From: Bryoerythrophyllum caledonicum
Taxonomy: Eukaryota > Streptophyta > Bryopsida > Pottiales > Pottiaceae
Reading direction: 5' to 3'
NCBI GenBank assembly: GCA_963971425.1
Contig: OZ020518.1
Coordinates: 15,442,990 to 15,506,989, forward strand
Length of the DNA stretch: 64,000 nt
The stretch's first letter is position 1, and each line of letters begins with the position of its first letter. The notes below the pieces were generated by a model. That model searched no databases. It saw only the letters and a list, made by a program, of their open reading frames with translations, and was not told the DNA's origin. Made by a program: the position numbers and the translations under genes. This document shows, piece by piece, positions 46,650 to 56,910 of this stretch.

Positions 46650-46985
46650 GCTCCAAAACTAATAGGGAGCTAATAAAGGTGTTCCTTATTAAAGAGCATG
46701 CCGTCAAAGTACAAAAGTTGTACTTTCCATTTCGCCTTCTTCCCTAGAACTAGGGAGAGACATAATCTGCATGTTATTTTAAGTGCATTAGGATCTTGTC
46801 GGAACCAAAAATAAATCAGCCCATATTTAATTGTGCACCCGCCTCATGGAGATGAGGAGTGCCTCGGCCAAGCAAGAGTGGCCACAAATGCCTCCTTGGA
46901 AAGTATTGTGGGGACGAACCCCCCCCAATTTACAAGCAAACGTCCCCGCCCTGCCCTGGTGGGGCGGTGTCGTGTTGTAAATTAC
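46650..46985. repeat. Direct repeat A (with GACGTC-like hairpin)
   Basis: Resembles 49919-50170: shared GGGAGCTAATAAAGGTGTTC, GAGCATGCCGTCAAAG, TCTTGTCGGAACCAAAAAT and a GAGGAGTGCCT block. It ends in a decayed hairpin (AACGTCCCCGCCCTGCC...GGGGCGG, 46939-46972), as its partner ends in the intact array. Confidence 0.7.
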
Positions 46986-47089
46986 TACACTATGTAAAAA
47001 GATAATATAGATACAAAAAGTGTGGTCGTAGAGTGACCTACAGTTTAATTCAATGTGGGAACATTTGGAGCTTGTTAGCCTAGCTTGGA

Positions 47090-47320
47090 TGTACTACATC
47101 TCTTGTCTCTAGCTCAGGGGTAGGTAGGTGGCCAGTTGGCTGCTTATTTTCCTGCTCTCACTAGCAAGTGCCAAGCCGCAGCCGCCTGAACAGTTCAACG
47201 AGTTCAATGAGACTCGAACTCAGAATCAGTCGGCGGATAACAAACGGGCTCTAACAGCCAACCAAGTCTGCAACTTGGCGATTATCATCGAGCCCGCAAT
47301 AGTCTTATACTGCTATAGAT
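47090..47320 (+). repeat. tRNA-like/SINE-like repeat, decayed copy
   Basis: Resembles 56700-56910: shared CTCAGGGGTAGGTAG-like start, TTTTCCTGC, CTCACTAGC, AGCCAACCAAGTC and ACTTGGCGAT. The B-box-like word is degenerate here (GACTCGAACTC). ORF 47128-47322 across it is a by-product. Confidence 0.45.
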
Positions 47321-47568
47321 AAGTCGTTTGTTTCTTAATCTGACTTTACTGTGGACCATCTTTTAGATGGAAAGGCATCTATCACTACTTAAATTTGCTT
47401 AGACGTTTCCAATTAAAGAAATGTCATTGAGTTAATGTTAGGGAAGGCAAGCTTCTTGATGAAGTTATCGAAAAACATATAAAAGGTAGATGGTTGCCGT
47501 GCCTTATGCATTACTTCAGGTCATTATTAGTTTTGATTGTTTCTTCTTAGTTTCTATAGGTTGATAGT

Positions 47569-48000
47569 ATGGCTTCTCAAGACCCTGATGATTGGGAGTT
47601 TCCTTTAGCTCACTCACCGGATGATCTAATTCAACTTTCTCAACCGTCGACATCAAGGCGGCGTGAGCGAGAGGAAGCATGGCCTTCAGAGCGTCGTGTT
47701 CAACCACGTACCGCTTTTGATCGTCAACAAGTTCCTTTGACAAGTTTAAGAAGTTTACAACCGGAGGCAAGAACTTTAGTAATCGTCTTGGAGGTTGGAG
47801 ATGTGCTTGTCGAAGGCCATCAAGTGGTGTTTGAAGGGTGTTTTCAAAACACTAACGAAGGTCAAATGGTAACCCGCTTGTCCAATGACCTTGGTCACCG
47901 TCTTTGGCTTCAAGGCCCGCTCAGACACTTGGGTAGTGAAAGGCGATCAAGTTACATTGCTGCTGTTCTTCGTGAGATTCTTGACTTTTTACATGTTTAA
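47569..48000 (+). CDS. Hypothetical protein, 143 residues
   Basis: ATG-initiated, uninterrupted, single exon. The N-terminal third is acidic then Ser/Arg-rich (STSRRREREEAWPSERR); the C-terminal two thirds look folded (ARTLVIVLEVGDVLVEGHQV, then a region rich in Leu, Arg and Gly, ending ILDFLHV). No domain recognised, no signal peptide or membrane segment. It lies between the two direct repeats at 46650 and 49919, so it could belong to the same mobile unit (inference). Coding status is uncertain. Confidence 0.4.
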   Translation: MASQDPDDWEFPLAHSPDDLIQLSQPSTSRRREREEAWPSERRVQPRTAFDRQQVPLTSLRSLQPEARTLVIVLEVGDVLVEGHQVVFEGCFQNTNEGQMVTRLSNDLGHRLWLQGPLRHLGSERRSSYIAAVLREILDFLHV

Positions 48001-49400
48001 TCCATCTAGGGGCTGAAGTTGAGACCATTTGTTGTTATTTTTCTTAATATATTTGTAGTTAGTTGTTGTTGTTGAAGAAACCCGGTCTTTAGATTGATGA
48101 CCAGGTAGTTAGTGTTTAAAAATGCAAAGAATAGAATGGATAGAGGGATGATAAGAGTTGATAAGGGGGAGAATTTGAGCAACCAATGGGGTTTAAGATG
48201 CCCATGTGGCCTTTGAATGGGCTGAGTTAGTTGTGATTGGCTCCTTTCCCCGTTTTGGGGGTTGGGTCCTTCCTTACCAAGGAGGGGCTGGACTGCGGGG
48301 GCGCTCTCTGGTTGTTTTTGTTGTAGTTTGTTTTGGTTTTTGAGTATGTTGTAGCCCTTGTTGTTAGCTCTCTATGAAGCTATCACTCGGTCTTAGAGCT
48401 AAAAGTATGAGTGAACGGCGCCTTGTCGAACACAAGGGGGTCTGCTGCCCCATGTTTTCATGAGCAGTAGGTTTGAAGCCTTGTAGCAAGTTGTACAAAG
48501 TATATCTAAATGACATCTTTGGTGAGTGTTTGTACACTGTAAATAGCTTTCCAAAGAGCTATCTTATGCTTTATTTCGAGCTTTTGTGAAGTCTTAGCAC
48601 TAGTTTGAAAGAAGAGGGGTCAGCTGATTTGAGTTTTTGTAAGAAGTAACTTTGATTGCACATAGCGGCTGGCCAGATGGATTTTTGGAGGTGAAATTTG
48701 GTGTGTATGTGGTGTATTTTAGTGGCTTTTCAAGTAGCTATAGCACGACTCATTCCGAGTTTGTATGAAACCGTAGTGGTATTTTGAATTAGAAGGTTAA
48801 TCAAGAGTTTAAAAGAGAGTTTGAGTTCGGTTTGTGCTTAATGAGAGGTTAGAGAAATGATTTCAAAGAGAGTAAGGGTATATAGGAGAATGGTATGAAG
48901 TGGTTAGGGTATGTAAGGGTAAGGGTATGTGGGATTGTGGTTAATTAGGGAATTAATTATCTTAATCAAGGTTAATTGTGTTAAGTAAGATTAACTAGTC
49001 TAATTGTAATTAATTAGCTTAACTAAGATTAAGTGGATTAATTAAGGTTAATCATATTATTTAAATATAATTATCTTAACTATTAATTAATTATTATTAA
49101 GCGAAATTAGTTAATTTAATCAGAGTTTAATTAAGGCTTGATTTAGATTAAGGATAATTAATGTTTTGAGTTAAGTTTTTGGGAGACAAGTTCTACAAGA
49201 CATCTGCATCATGTCTTATTATATGTACATCGAGTTTTATTATACAAGTTGAAGATTGGAGGCCTTTCTCGTATGCTAAATGAGGACTTATGAGTTTATA
49301 TGGGCTTGAACACAAAATTATATGTTCCATATTCTCCCTTTCCCTCTCTAAACTAAGTGCAGCCAAGAACCCTGCGTTTTCCTGAAGCAAAGACTCTCTA
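48001..49400. other. Intergenic; possible retrotransposon-related sequence and AT-rich degenerate repeat
   Basis: 48360-48800 has phrases such as AACTTTGATTGCACATAG and GCTTTTCAAGTAGCTA that recur in style at 57230-57660, possibly related LTR-like DNA. 48930-49150 is a degenerate run of TTAATTAAG/GGTTAATTA words. No gene is supported; ORF 49193-49534 (minus) overlaps the palindromes and has no domain. Confidence 0.4.
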
Positions 49401-49404
49401 CACG

Positions 49405-49460
49405 ACAGCGGAGACGTCTCCGCCCCTACCGAGGCACGGGCGGGGACGTCTCCGACGGAA
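49405..49460. repeat. GACGTC palindrome pair
   Basis: GACGTC at 49413-49418 and 49445-49450, 32 bp apart, with GC-rich arms CGGAGACGTCTCCG and GCGGGGACGTCTCCG. Confidence 0.7.
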
Positions 49461-49659
49461 CCCACGTCCAAGTCGCGAGCGAAAAGGCACAAGCACGTGG
49501 TAGGCTGAAGAGGACCGAACGAGCCCTTCACCAACGTTACTATTGACTAGGAGTATTTAAAGGTTTAGGACGTAGCAAATCAATTTTGTGAACAATACTT
49601 TTGCTCTAAACATTATATGGTTTTAAATATCCTTTTTGTTTGTAATGGTACAATTTATT

Positions 49660-49918
49660 TAGAGAACTTGCACATTACATTCTACTAGAGGCTTATACTA
49701 CCCGTTATGGATGGGGACTTGCATAGCTCCCATGCTATCCACTACTTGGTTTATTTTTTTGCTTTCATGGTATGTGGTACATTCCTAATCTTTTGTGGGG
49801 CAATTGTGTTTAAATTATTTATTTAGAGAACTTGCACATTACATTCTAGTGGAGGCTTATACTACCCGTTATGGATGGGGACTTGCAAAGCTCCCATGCT
49901 ATCCACTACTTGCTTTAT
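49660..49918. repeat. Local tandem duplication, about 170-bp offset
   Basis: The segment from TTTAGAGAACTTGCACATTACATTCTA through ATGGATGGGGACTTGCA to CTATCCACTACTTG occurs at about 49657-49750 and again at 49820-49912. Confidence 0.75.
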
Positions 49919-50150
49919 TAGGGAGCTAATAAAGGTGTTCATTATTGGAGAGCATGCCGTCAAAGGACAAAAGTAGTACTTTCCCGAAAGCCTTCCTTCG
50001 TAGACATAACCTGCTTCTAATTTTAAGTGCGTCGGAATCTTGTCGGAACCAAAAATAAGGTACCCTATATTAAAACCTCCACCCTCCTCATGGAGAGGAG
50101 GAGTGCCTAAGCACCCAAAATGCCCCAAAGGCCTCCTTCTTTTGGATTGG
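49919..50150. repeat. Direct repeat B, upstream of the BED/DUF659 gene
   Basis: Partner of 46650-46985. In this copy the palindromic array, TATA box and transposase-like ORF follow immediately, so the repeat is probably the 5' part of one mobile-element family. Confidence 0.65.
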
Positions 50151-50270
50151 GGAGACGTCCCAGCCCCTGCCCAAGTAAGGGCGGGGACGTCCCCGCCCTT
50201 ACCCGGGCAAGGGCGGGGACGTCTCCCCACAACAAGGCAGGGCGGAGACGTCCCCACCCTTGGCACTTCA
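50150..50270. repeat. GACGTC palindrome array upstream of the BED/DUF659 gene
   Basis: GACGTC at 50154-50159, 50186-50191, 50218-50223 and 50247-50252 (steps of 32, 32 and 29 bp), with hairpin-forming CCCCGCCC...GGGCGGGG between them. The last site is about 43 bp upstream of a TATA box. Confidence 0.75.
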
Positions 50271-50294
50271 GGTCCCACCCGTTCTTGGCTCGTG

Positions 50295-50302
50295 TATAAA
50301 AG
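50295..50302 (+). promoter_or_regulatory. TATA box (TATAAAAG)
   Basis: A consensus TATA box between the palindrome array and the ORF at 50558. Array position relative to TATA is the same as at 43206-43327. Confidence 0.6.
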
Positions 50303-50557
50303 GTTCTGGGAGGGCCGATTGTCCTCACACTTGTCACTTTGGCCTCTATCCCTTGGACCTCAATTCAGTTTGAGCTCCTTGCAAGTCTACTTGGGTGGCA
50401 GGCGGCACTGGTGTGCGGCTGAGGTGATGTAAAATTGGTTCAAGCAGTGCACCAGCGCTATCAGACCTCACATTTTCACATGATTCTATACTATAACTAG
50501 CCCCGAATTTTGGCTTAGACGGGACTTGCACATTATTTGGCATAAGCTGTGAATGCA

Positions 50558-51322
50558 ATGGGAAGTCAAAGGAAGCAAACAAAAGAATGGGAACCTTGGT
50601 ACAATTTTGCTGACAACGGGGGCAAAGTGAGTTGTGTTTTCTGTAACTATACTTTTAGCTACAAACGTGAGCGTGCGTTCGCTCACTTTGGATACGGCGC
50701 CAAGTCAGAGAGGTCGATTTGTCGTAGCCTACCTCCCTATGTGCGAAGTCGATTTGCCAATTGTGGAAACATTGTTCCGCAACGAATGACGGGCGGGGAC
50801 ATGTATGGCGGAGATTCAGGCCCGAGTGGTCCATCGAGGGCACCAACTATTGACACTTCAAGCCAATCCGACGCTCAAAATAATGTGGCGGGTGGGGTAA
50901 CAAGTGGGCCTCAGGAAGGAGTGCCTAATCTCTCTGAAGGAAACGACCGCGAACATGTGTCGGGTGGTCTTACCGCCTCGAATTCCACTAGATCTGGGCA
51001 ACTACATCAACAACGGATGCTTGATGCTTTTAACATTGCAAAGAGGAAGGAACTTGATGAGAAGTGGGCGACTTTTTTCTATCAAGCGAATGTGCCTTTT
51101 AATGTGGCGCGAAATCAAGCGTTCATCGATGTAGTGAGGGCGACATCTGTGGCAAAGTTTGAGTACACTCCTCCTACATATCACCAGTTGAGGACTAGAT
51201 TGATTGAACCTAAGAGGTTGCAAATTGAGAAAGAGATTGAAGCCAAAGTTGGTTTTGCAATCAAGAATTATGGGGTGTCGATATGCACGGATGGTTGGGA
51301 TGACAGGATTGCTATCTTGTGA
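50558..51322 (+). pseudogene. BED-finger / DUF659 hAT-like transposase, C-terminally truncated
   Basis: ATG at 50558 (MGSQRKQTKEWEPWYNF), 254 codons. A BED-type zinc finger is seen at KVSCVFCNYTF...RAFAHFGYG. After a Gly/Ser-rich linker comes the DUF659-like start: WATFFYQANVPFNVARNQAF, then a PPTYHQLR element and VSICTDGWDD with the first catalytic Asp of hAT transposases. The frame ends soon after DGWDD in GC-rich sequence, so the rest of the RNase H core and the dimerisation region are missing. No downstream continuation was recognised. It cannot be an active transposase, but a domesticated DNA-binding remnant is possible. Confidence 0.8.
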
Positions 51323-52078
51323 GCGGCGAGCGGTGAGCACTGATTTTTTGCAATTTATTTGGTACTGTTTTTTGAAGAATTTGGAAAGGGTCGCCTATGG
51401 CCGTGGGTTCTATTAAAACTGTGTTGACATATGAAAAAAAAACTGAAATTTTCGACGACAATGTACTTGGACGTATGGAAGTATGAGTTTTTTAGGATTG
51501 ATTGCAACAATTCTCACCTCATTGGAAGGGACGCTTATGGGTGAGGATTTAGATTTCAGGGTACCGCGACAAGTCAATAGAATATGAAATACAGCAGAAA
51601 AAATTGAAGTAATATTGTTTAGGATGGCAGGCAGTATCCATGTGATACTTAGTTCATACCCTTATAATACCTTGGTGATATCCATGAAATACCTAGGTGG
51701 AAAAAAATAGATATTATGGAGATACCCGTTGGGTCCGAACCACTCTAAATTGAAACAATCTAATTCTTAGCGAACGGTTGTTTAAAAAAGAGCAATGCCT
51801 AAGATACAAAGCCTATAAACTTAGAGGACATGTATCCAAGTTACAAAGGTTTTTTTATTATGAATCAAGTTTTAAATCGTAGATAGAACGATATCTTTTA
51901 ATATCGAAGCATGCCGTACGATGTTTTACGTAAGACATACGTGAAAAGAAAGGGATTTTGACAGGAATGAAGATGATTCACGATGGGACAATATTGAAGA
52001 CAACCAACTGGTAGTGTGATGGTAAACAAAGCAATAAACCAATGCAATGGAATCAAGATTCCTCCGCGAAAAGTCAGC
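51323..52078. other. Intergenic, AT-rich
   Basis: Includes GATACC/GGTGATATCC words at 51610-51740 related to the array at 12408. No gene is supported. Confidence 0.4.
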
Positions 52079-52346
52079 TGGAATCACTATCGTCAGAAAA
52101 ACTATCACTACGCTCCGAGCCACTAACGTAAGCCTCCCCATCTATGAACGGACATGTAGTAACTCTACGTAAGACTACCGTTTGAAGACGTGGAGGGGAA
52201 TGTTGTGCGGCCATGGCGTCTGCAACCTGGGCATCCCAGGGATTCAAATGGAATCGTCGTGTGGGGCTCTTCACCTCCAATAATAATGGAGACAACACTC
52301 CAACATGAGTCCTTGACAATGATGCCATCAACGACGAAGGCCGACT
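52079..52346 (-). other. Possible alternative 3' exon of the ParB/methyltransferase-like gene
   Basis: Begins after a good acceptor (TTTGTGCAG at 52347-52355). One frame stays open to a stop at 52079, ending in an acidic-Ser tail (SERSDSFSDDSDSS). A donor-like GTGAGT lies in the last codons of the preceding exon (52437-52657). The phase for joining could not be reconciled, so it may be an alternative exon, UTR, or unrelated. Confidence 0.3.
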
Positions 52347-52436
52347 GCACAAATTAAAGTCTCGTTAAGAATTTAAGCTTGAGACAAGCTAGAACTAAAA
52401 CCGCATTCCAAAACTAGAACCGAATCAGGGTAGGAC

Positions 52437-55400
52437 TTACTCACAACGTCTCTTGGGGACGGTCTTCACCTCTGGCTCGTCGTCATCAACCTCCAAGGGG
52501 CGCTTGCGAGAGCCCTCTCCCACCACCGGTGGCGGTGCTGACTCGACCTCAACAATGTTCGGGACCAAAGGAAGAAGGACTTCATCCACCAACTCTCGGT
52601 CCTCCTCCAGTGCCAAAATGTGCCGCTTTAGCGCCTTGCAGGCTTTAATAGACGCCCCTTCATTCAAAAAAACAAATCATACGATGTTAGCTATGATACG
52701 AAGGTAAAACTAAAGAATTTTGTAATGGAATAAACTAACCTGTAGATGCTGTGAGATCCAAGACAATGTCCTCGTGATGTGTGCAGAGATCAATCAGAGC
52801 CTCCATGAGGTTCGTAGACTTTTCGCGAGCACCACGCCATGGTACGTCGCTATCGGCCCTCATAGTCAACGTCTCATGAGTAATGAGATTGGTCATGTGA
52901 CCATCTGAAGACAGATGAATCCCGTCTCTTTGCAGCTCCATCCTATCAAAGAATGAGAAAGGAACCGCGGGATCCAATTTCCTCACGAAGCACTTCACAA
53001 GAAAGCACTTGTGAGTGCGCCCAGGGTGGCCATCGCGGAAAAGTGGTAGCACGTTGATGGCAAACCATTTTGTCTCCTCGACAAATCCTGCCCAATCGGC
53101 CCAGGCTGAAAGTTCATTGGAGATGAACTTCGAATCCGGGTAGAACACGATAAGCAGCGCCCCGTCACGAAGCAACGCCCCAACTATCTCAAATGCCCGG
53201 TAAATCCAATGGGATTCTTTCTTCCCTCCGTCTGATAATCGGGTTGGAAGCTTGTTCCAATTTGGTACGTCGATGCCGCCATCAAGGTCGGGGACCGGTA
53301 AATCCTCTGGTACGTCCAAGAGTACCATATCCGCCAAACCTAGAGCACAATCCAGATCCTCATGTCGCCGATGCCGTGAGCCCGAGTGCTCCTTCAAAAA
53401 CTTGCGAAGCTCCTTCCAGGCCTCTGGTTCGTCATCCTCCACAACGACGCTGTCAAATTGAGACATAATGGAGAGGGCACTCTCACACATCACCTTCACA
53501 GCAGCAGAAGACTGAGGAAGATCAAATAATGGTATCAAATACACCGTCTGAGAGGGCTTCACATCAAAGGTAGAAGGTCGGCTGCTAGCTGAGGGTGAAA
53601 CGCCCATCGTCAAAGTCACCGCAGGAGGGACTGCGAATCCCCCCAATCCCCCCAATTGAGTAAACAGCTTCTGGGGACCTTCCTTCGCCACCAACGCCGC
53701 GAACTCATTGTACCTCTCCTTCGTCTCTTTCTTCTCCTTCTTCGAACTCTCCTTCTCCAGCCTTGCAGCCTCCCTCTCTTGTTCCTTGATTACTGCCTTA
53801 GCGGCTTTCTCGGCAGCCTTGGCTTTGGCCTTCTCGGATTGCTCCTCAGACGCTGCCAACGGAGCCGCCAACAAGGGAAGGACGCTGCCAACCACAGGAG
53901 GCACCGCCATGGACTCGCATGCCACTCGAAGCTGGACCTCGTCTCCAGGTGTGGGATCCACCTCACGCATCTCCAAGTACCACGGGCATTGGAGGAGGTG
54001 GTGAACAGAGAACCGACGCCTCTGTGAATCTGTGAAGATACACTCTGGTGCAGAAGTATCTATCCACTTTGTGAAACGAGTGGGTAGATCTCCGGGCAAC
54101 AAGGATCCCTGTGCCACGAGCACCCTCCAAAAATATCGCATCACAACTCGCTTCAGAGCCTTCTCGCATCCGTCTTGCGCCATAAACTCCTCGCCCTTCG
54201 TGTAGGAGCCCCCCTTGCCGATGAGAGTACAGAACACCTTTGTCCACAACGTCATGCTCTTTGCCTCAATCCATTTCCTAGTGGCAGGAACGGGATTTGG
54301 AAGCCCGGCAGTCTGGAGGACAATGTTGTCTTCGAGAAGAATCTCTGCGTAGAGTTTCTCAGACTCTTCTTCTAGCTGTGAAACGAAATCCACATAGTTA
54401 AGAATTGATGATAAAGATAACATTCGGAAATAATGAGAATATCAAGAAAAATTAAACATTACCCCAGCCCAGAACGCTGCCTTGTCAATCCAGCCTCGAA
54501 GAACCTTGTCAGACGCGGGCGATGCGGGGAAGTTATACTCCATCCTACTGCCCTTGCTCATGTTCCACCACCTGCACCAGCGCATCTTGAACTTCGCAGC
54601 TACCCTAGCTGTAGCGCTGAGCTGGAGTTTTTCGGGAGTCATCTCGGGCCGCACCTGATAAACATCATAGTGCCGATTCACCTATACTCCAATATCAATA
54701 ATTAGAGTGGACTCTACAAGGTCAGAAGTTAAAAATTTGATATCGATAGGAATGGAGTATATACATATACCCTACCTCCTTGAAGAAATCCTCCCCGTTT
54801 GCCGGGTTGGCAATTGCCAACAACCGAGTGAGCATGGTCTGACAAGTCGTCTTCTTCTTTTGTACAGCCTCAGTGCAGCGGCTCACCAACTCTGCAACAC
54901 TTCCACGCCGATCCTCACTGACACCCGTGACCAAGGTATCCTTAAACTTTTGGATCTGCTCCTCTTGAACAGCAATCAGGTCCCGCTGTGGACAACATAA
55001 GGTCGTGATCAGTATCAATATTCTGAACTAGAATATTGAAGGGAGAGTAATGGCAAGAGCTACATGTTCATCATAATCATAACGTACCTCAAACATGAGC
55101 TTCACAAATGCTTCGAGAGTCATATGATACCACTTTCGTTGTCCCTTCTTTGACCACTCATGGACACTCAGTTCGTAATCATCATCGCTGATGAGCCCCT
55201 TTAATTGCTCAAACTCTAAGAGCCCGAAATGCTGAACACGTTTTAGATCGTGAGTGAGGTGTTGCACAACGTGGTCTGATTCTTTTTGCCTTCGACAAAA
55301 GAGAATTTCAATGTCAAAAAATGAAGTACAATGGTGAAAGCAGCTGAAACAAACGAATGCCAGGAGTATCTAAGTTCGTGCGCACCTGTTCAAGTCGGTC

Positions 55401-56005
55401 ATCACGTTGAGCAAGATGTGTCGGTTCTCGATAGTTGGCTCAATCACCACGGCTCTAACGGGCACATGAAAGCTGACATCGGATGGGTGCAGTTGGGATA
55501 TCACCTCTGTCCAAGCCATATGGCGATGATTGCCATCCCACACGAAAAAGAATTTCTCTGAAAACGCCGAGTACTCCGGTCGAGTCTTCAACAGCTCCTC
55601 GAACTTCCGGTCCTCTTCAATCCAAAGCTCTGACCATGATGACCTGTCTACTGGTTGCACCCGCTTCTCGACAAGGGAGAAACTCCTCACCGACATATAA
55701 AAACAAGCAGAACCAGGCCGATACCCATTGACGAACTCCCCCTTCAACTTCTCGACATCACTTCTAAGAGGTAACCTCACCTCAGTCATGGGCACCATTT
55801 GGCAGAGAGGAATTGGGAGATCACCACCGAAAGAGCAAATGCTGCTCTGTAGGATGTCGTATGAGGTCCCACGGATGGACCTCCGCAAAGATTGAAGTGT
55901 TGGAGCGAGCCCATGCTCATCAACAAGTTCACCAACGCGTTCTTCGTCCTCTAGAATCTCAAGATCCTCACGCGAAGAAGAAGCTGTGGGTCCCAAACTC
56001 TCAAC
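52437..56005 (-). CDS. ParB-like domain plus degenerate amino-methyltransferase-fold protein, multi-exon (5' end incomplete)
   Basis: Exons 55386-56005, 55088-55289, 54776-54985, 54463-54681, 52740-54375 and 52437-52657 join in phase through GT-AG introns to 1,035 residues, with more sequence upstream. Exon 1 has a ParB/sulfiredoxin-like core: EKRVQPVD, IEEDRKFEELL, then FFFVWDGNHRHMAW (DGNHR at 157-161) and VPVRAVVIEP. Residues 594-641 are a Lys/Glu/Ala-rich coiled coil. Residues about 760-1000 follow the order of a beta-class N4/N6 amino-methyltransferase: LADMVLLDVPE (motif IV, DVPE 771-774 in place of DPPY), LLRDGALLIVF, a KW...HKCFLVKC segment, and KSTNLMEALI...DIVLDLTASTGASIKACKAL (motif I, 957-963 in place of DPFAGSG) followed by ALEED. 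Motif I is split by the last intron. ParB-methyltransferase fusions are known in phages and prophages; a role here in DNA binding or modification is inference, and the altered catalytic motif argues against activity. Confidence 0.75.
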
Positions 56006-56180
56006 CTGCAATAAGTATGCATAAGAAATCCAAGCAACAAACTGCATCCACCTGTCACATATACTTGAAATGAATCTAGATATATATCTAGACCAGACCA
56101 GTCAACTTAATTCTACCGTATGAATTGCTACTTGTATGGCAAACCATGGTCATGAAATAGCTCGGTACGAAACGAACCAA
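56006..56180. other. Intron or upstream flank of the ParB/methyltransferase-like gene
   Basis: The exon acceptor (TTATTGCAG, minus strand) is at 56006-56014, so more 5' sequence of the gene lies at higher coordinates. Confidence 0.5.
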
Positions 56181-56566
56181 TGACCCATCCACACCCCAGC
56201 CTAGACCTCACCATCCATCCTACACCCACTCCCCACCCCGCCTACACACCCCAGCCTCCCACCCACAATCCGCACTCTCACTCTCACGACAAGCTGCACG
56301 TTCCCAGCTCAAAGTTCTGGATCATCGACGCAAGAATTATCGAATCCATGAACATAAGAATGATCTCATGTTCGTGACCATCAAAGGATAGAATGATATG
56401 CACGCGCGTCGACGACTTTAGCCAGCAGGGATAGGACTCTTGAATTTTTACGAAAATCAGTGACCCCTGAAAATGGCTTTCGGATCCGAAAGCCATTTTC
56501 CGGGGTCACTGATTTTCGTAAAAATTCAAGATTCCCTCCCCTGCTGGCTAAGGTCCATCGCGCTGT
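56181..56566. repeat. Isolated copy of the palindromic 520-bp repeat (5' part diverged)
   Basis: A C-rich pyrimidine tract, then a 134-bp imperfect palindrome (56418-56551, centre GGATCC at 56482-56487). It ends within CCATCGCG, where the next copy's sequence resumes at about 58283. A 1.7-kb segment is thus interposed. Confidence 0.85.
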
Positions 56567-56699
56567 CCTGATGGAAATTCTTCCATCATGTACATACAAG
56601 TATTAGTCTTTATATGTGTGGATTTTAATAAGTAAGGAGTTGGGATAAAAAGGTTTGGTCGTGGTGAGAACCACGGTTTGAGGATTTGGGCAAGTGTTA

Positions 56700-56910
56700 G
56701 CATGTAGGTGCTGCACCGCTCTTGTCACTGCTCAGGGGGTAGGTAGCGGGTTGACTGGTATTTTTCCTGCCTCACTAGCGAGCCAAGCCGTGGGCCGCTC
56801 AACCACTCGACGGGCTCGATCGGGTTCGAACCCGGACTGGCGGCGGCCACTGACCACGATATTTCCAGCCAACCAAGTCCACGACTTGGCGATCAGGTTG
56901 TGCGAATCAA
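56700..56910 (+). repeat. tRNA-like/SINE-like repeat
   Basis: Contains GGTTCGAACCC (56823-56833), a perfect pol III B-box-like word, and TGCTCAGGGGG (about 56731-56741), an A-box-like word. The spacing (about 90 bp) is longer than in a tRNA. A diverged second copy is at 47090-47320. Not a functional tRNA gene: I cannot fold an acceptor stem. Confidence 0.4.

Noticed and set aside
52437-56005. Bacterial or phage contamination as the source of the ParB/methyltransferase-like gene
   Set aside because: Five in-phase GT-AG introns and continuity with plant repeats on both sides argue for a nuclear location.
56820-56845. Possible tRNA gene at GGTTCGAACCC
   Set aside because: No acceptor stem or anticodon arm could be folded, and the A-to-B spacing is too long. 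Treated as SINE-like.
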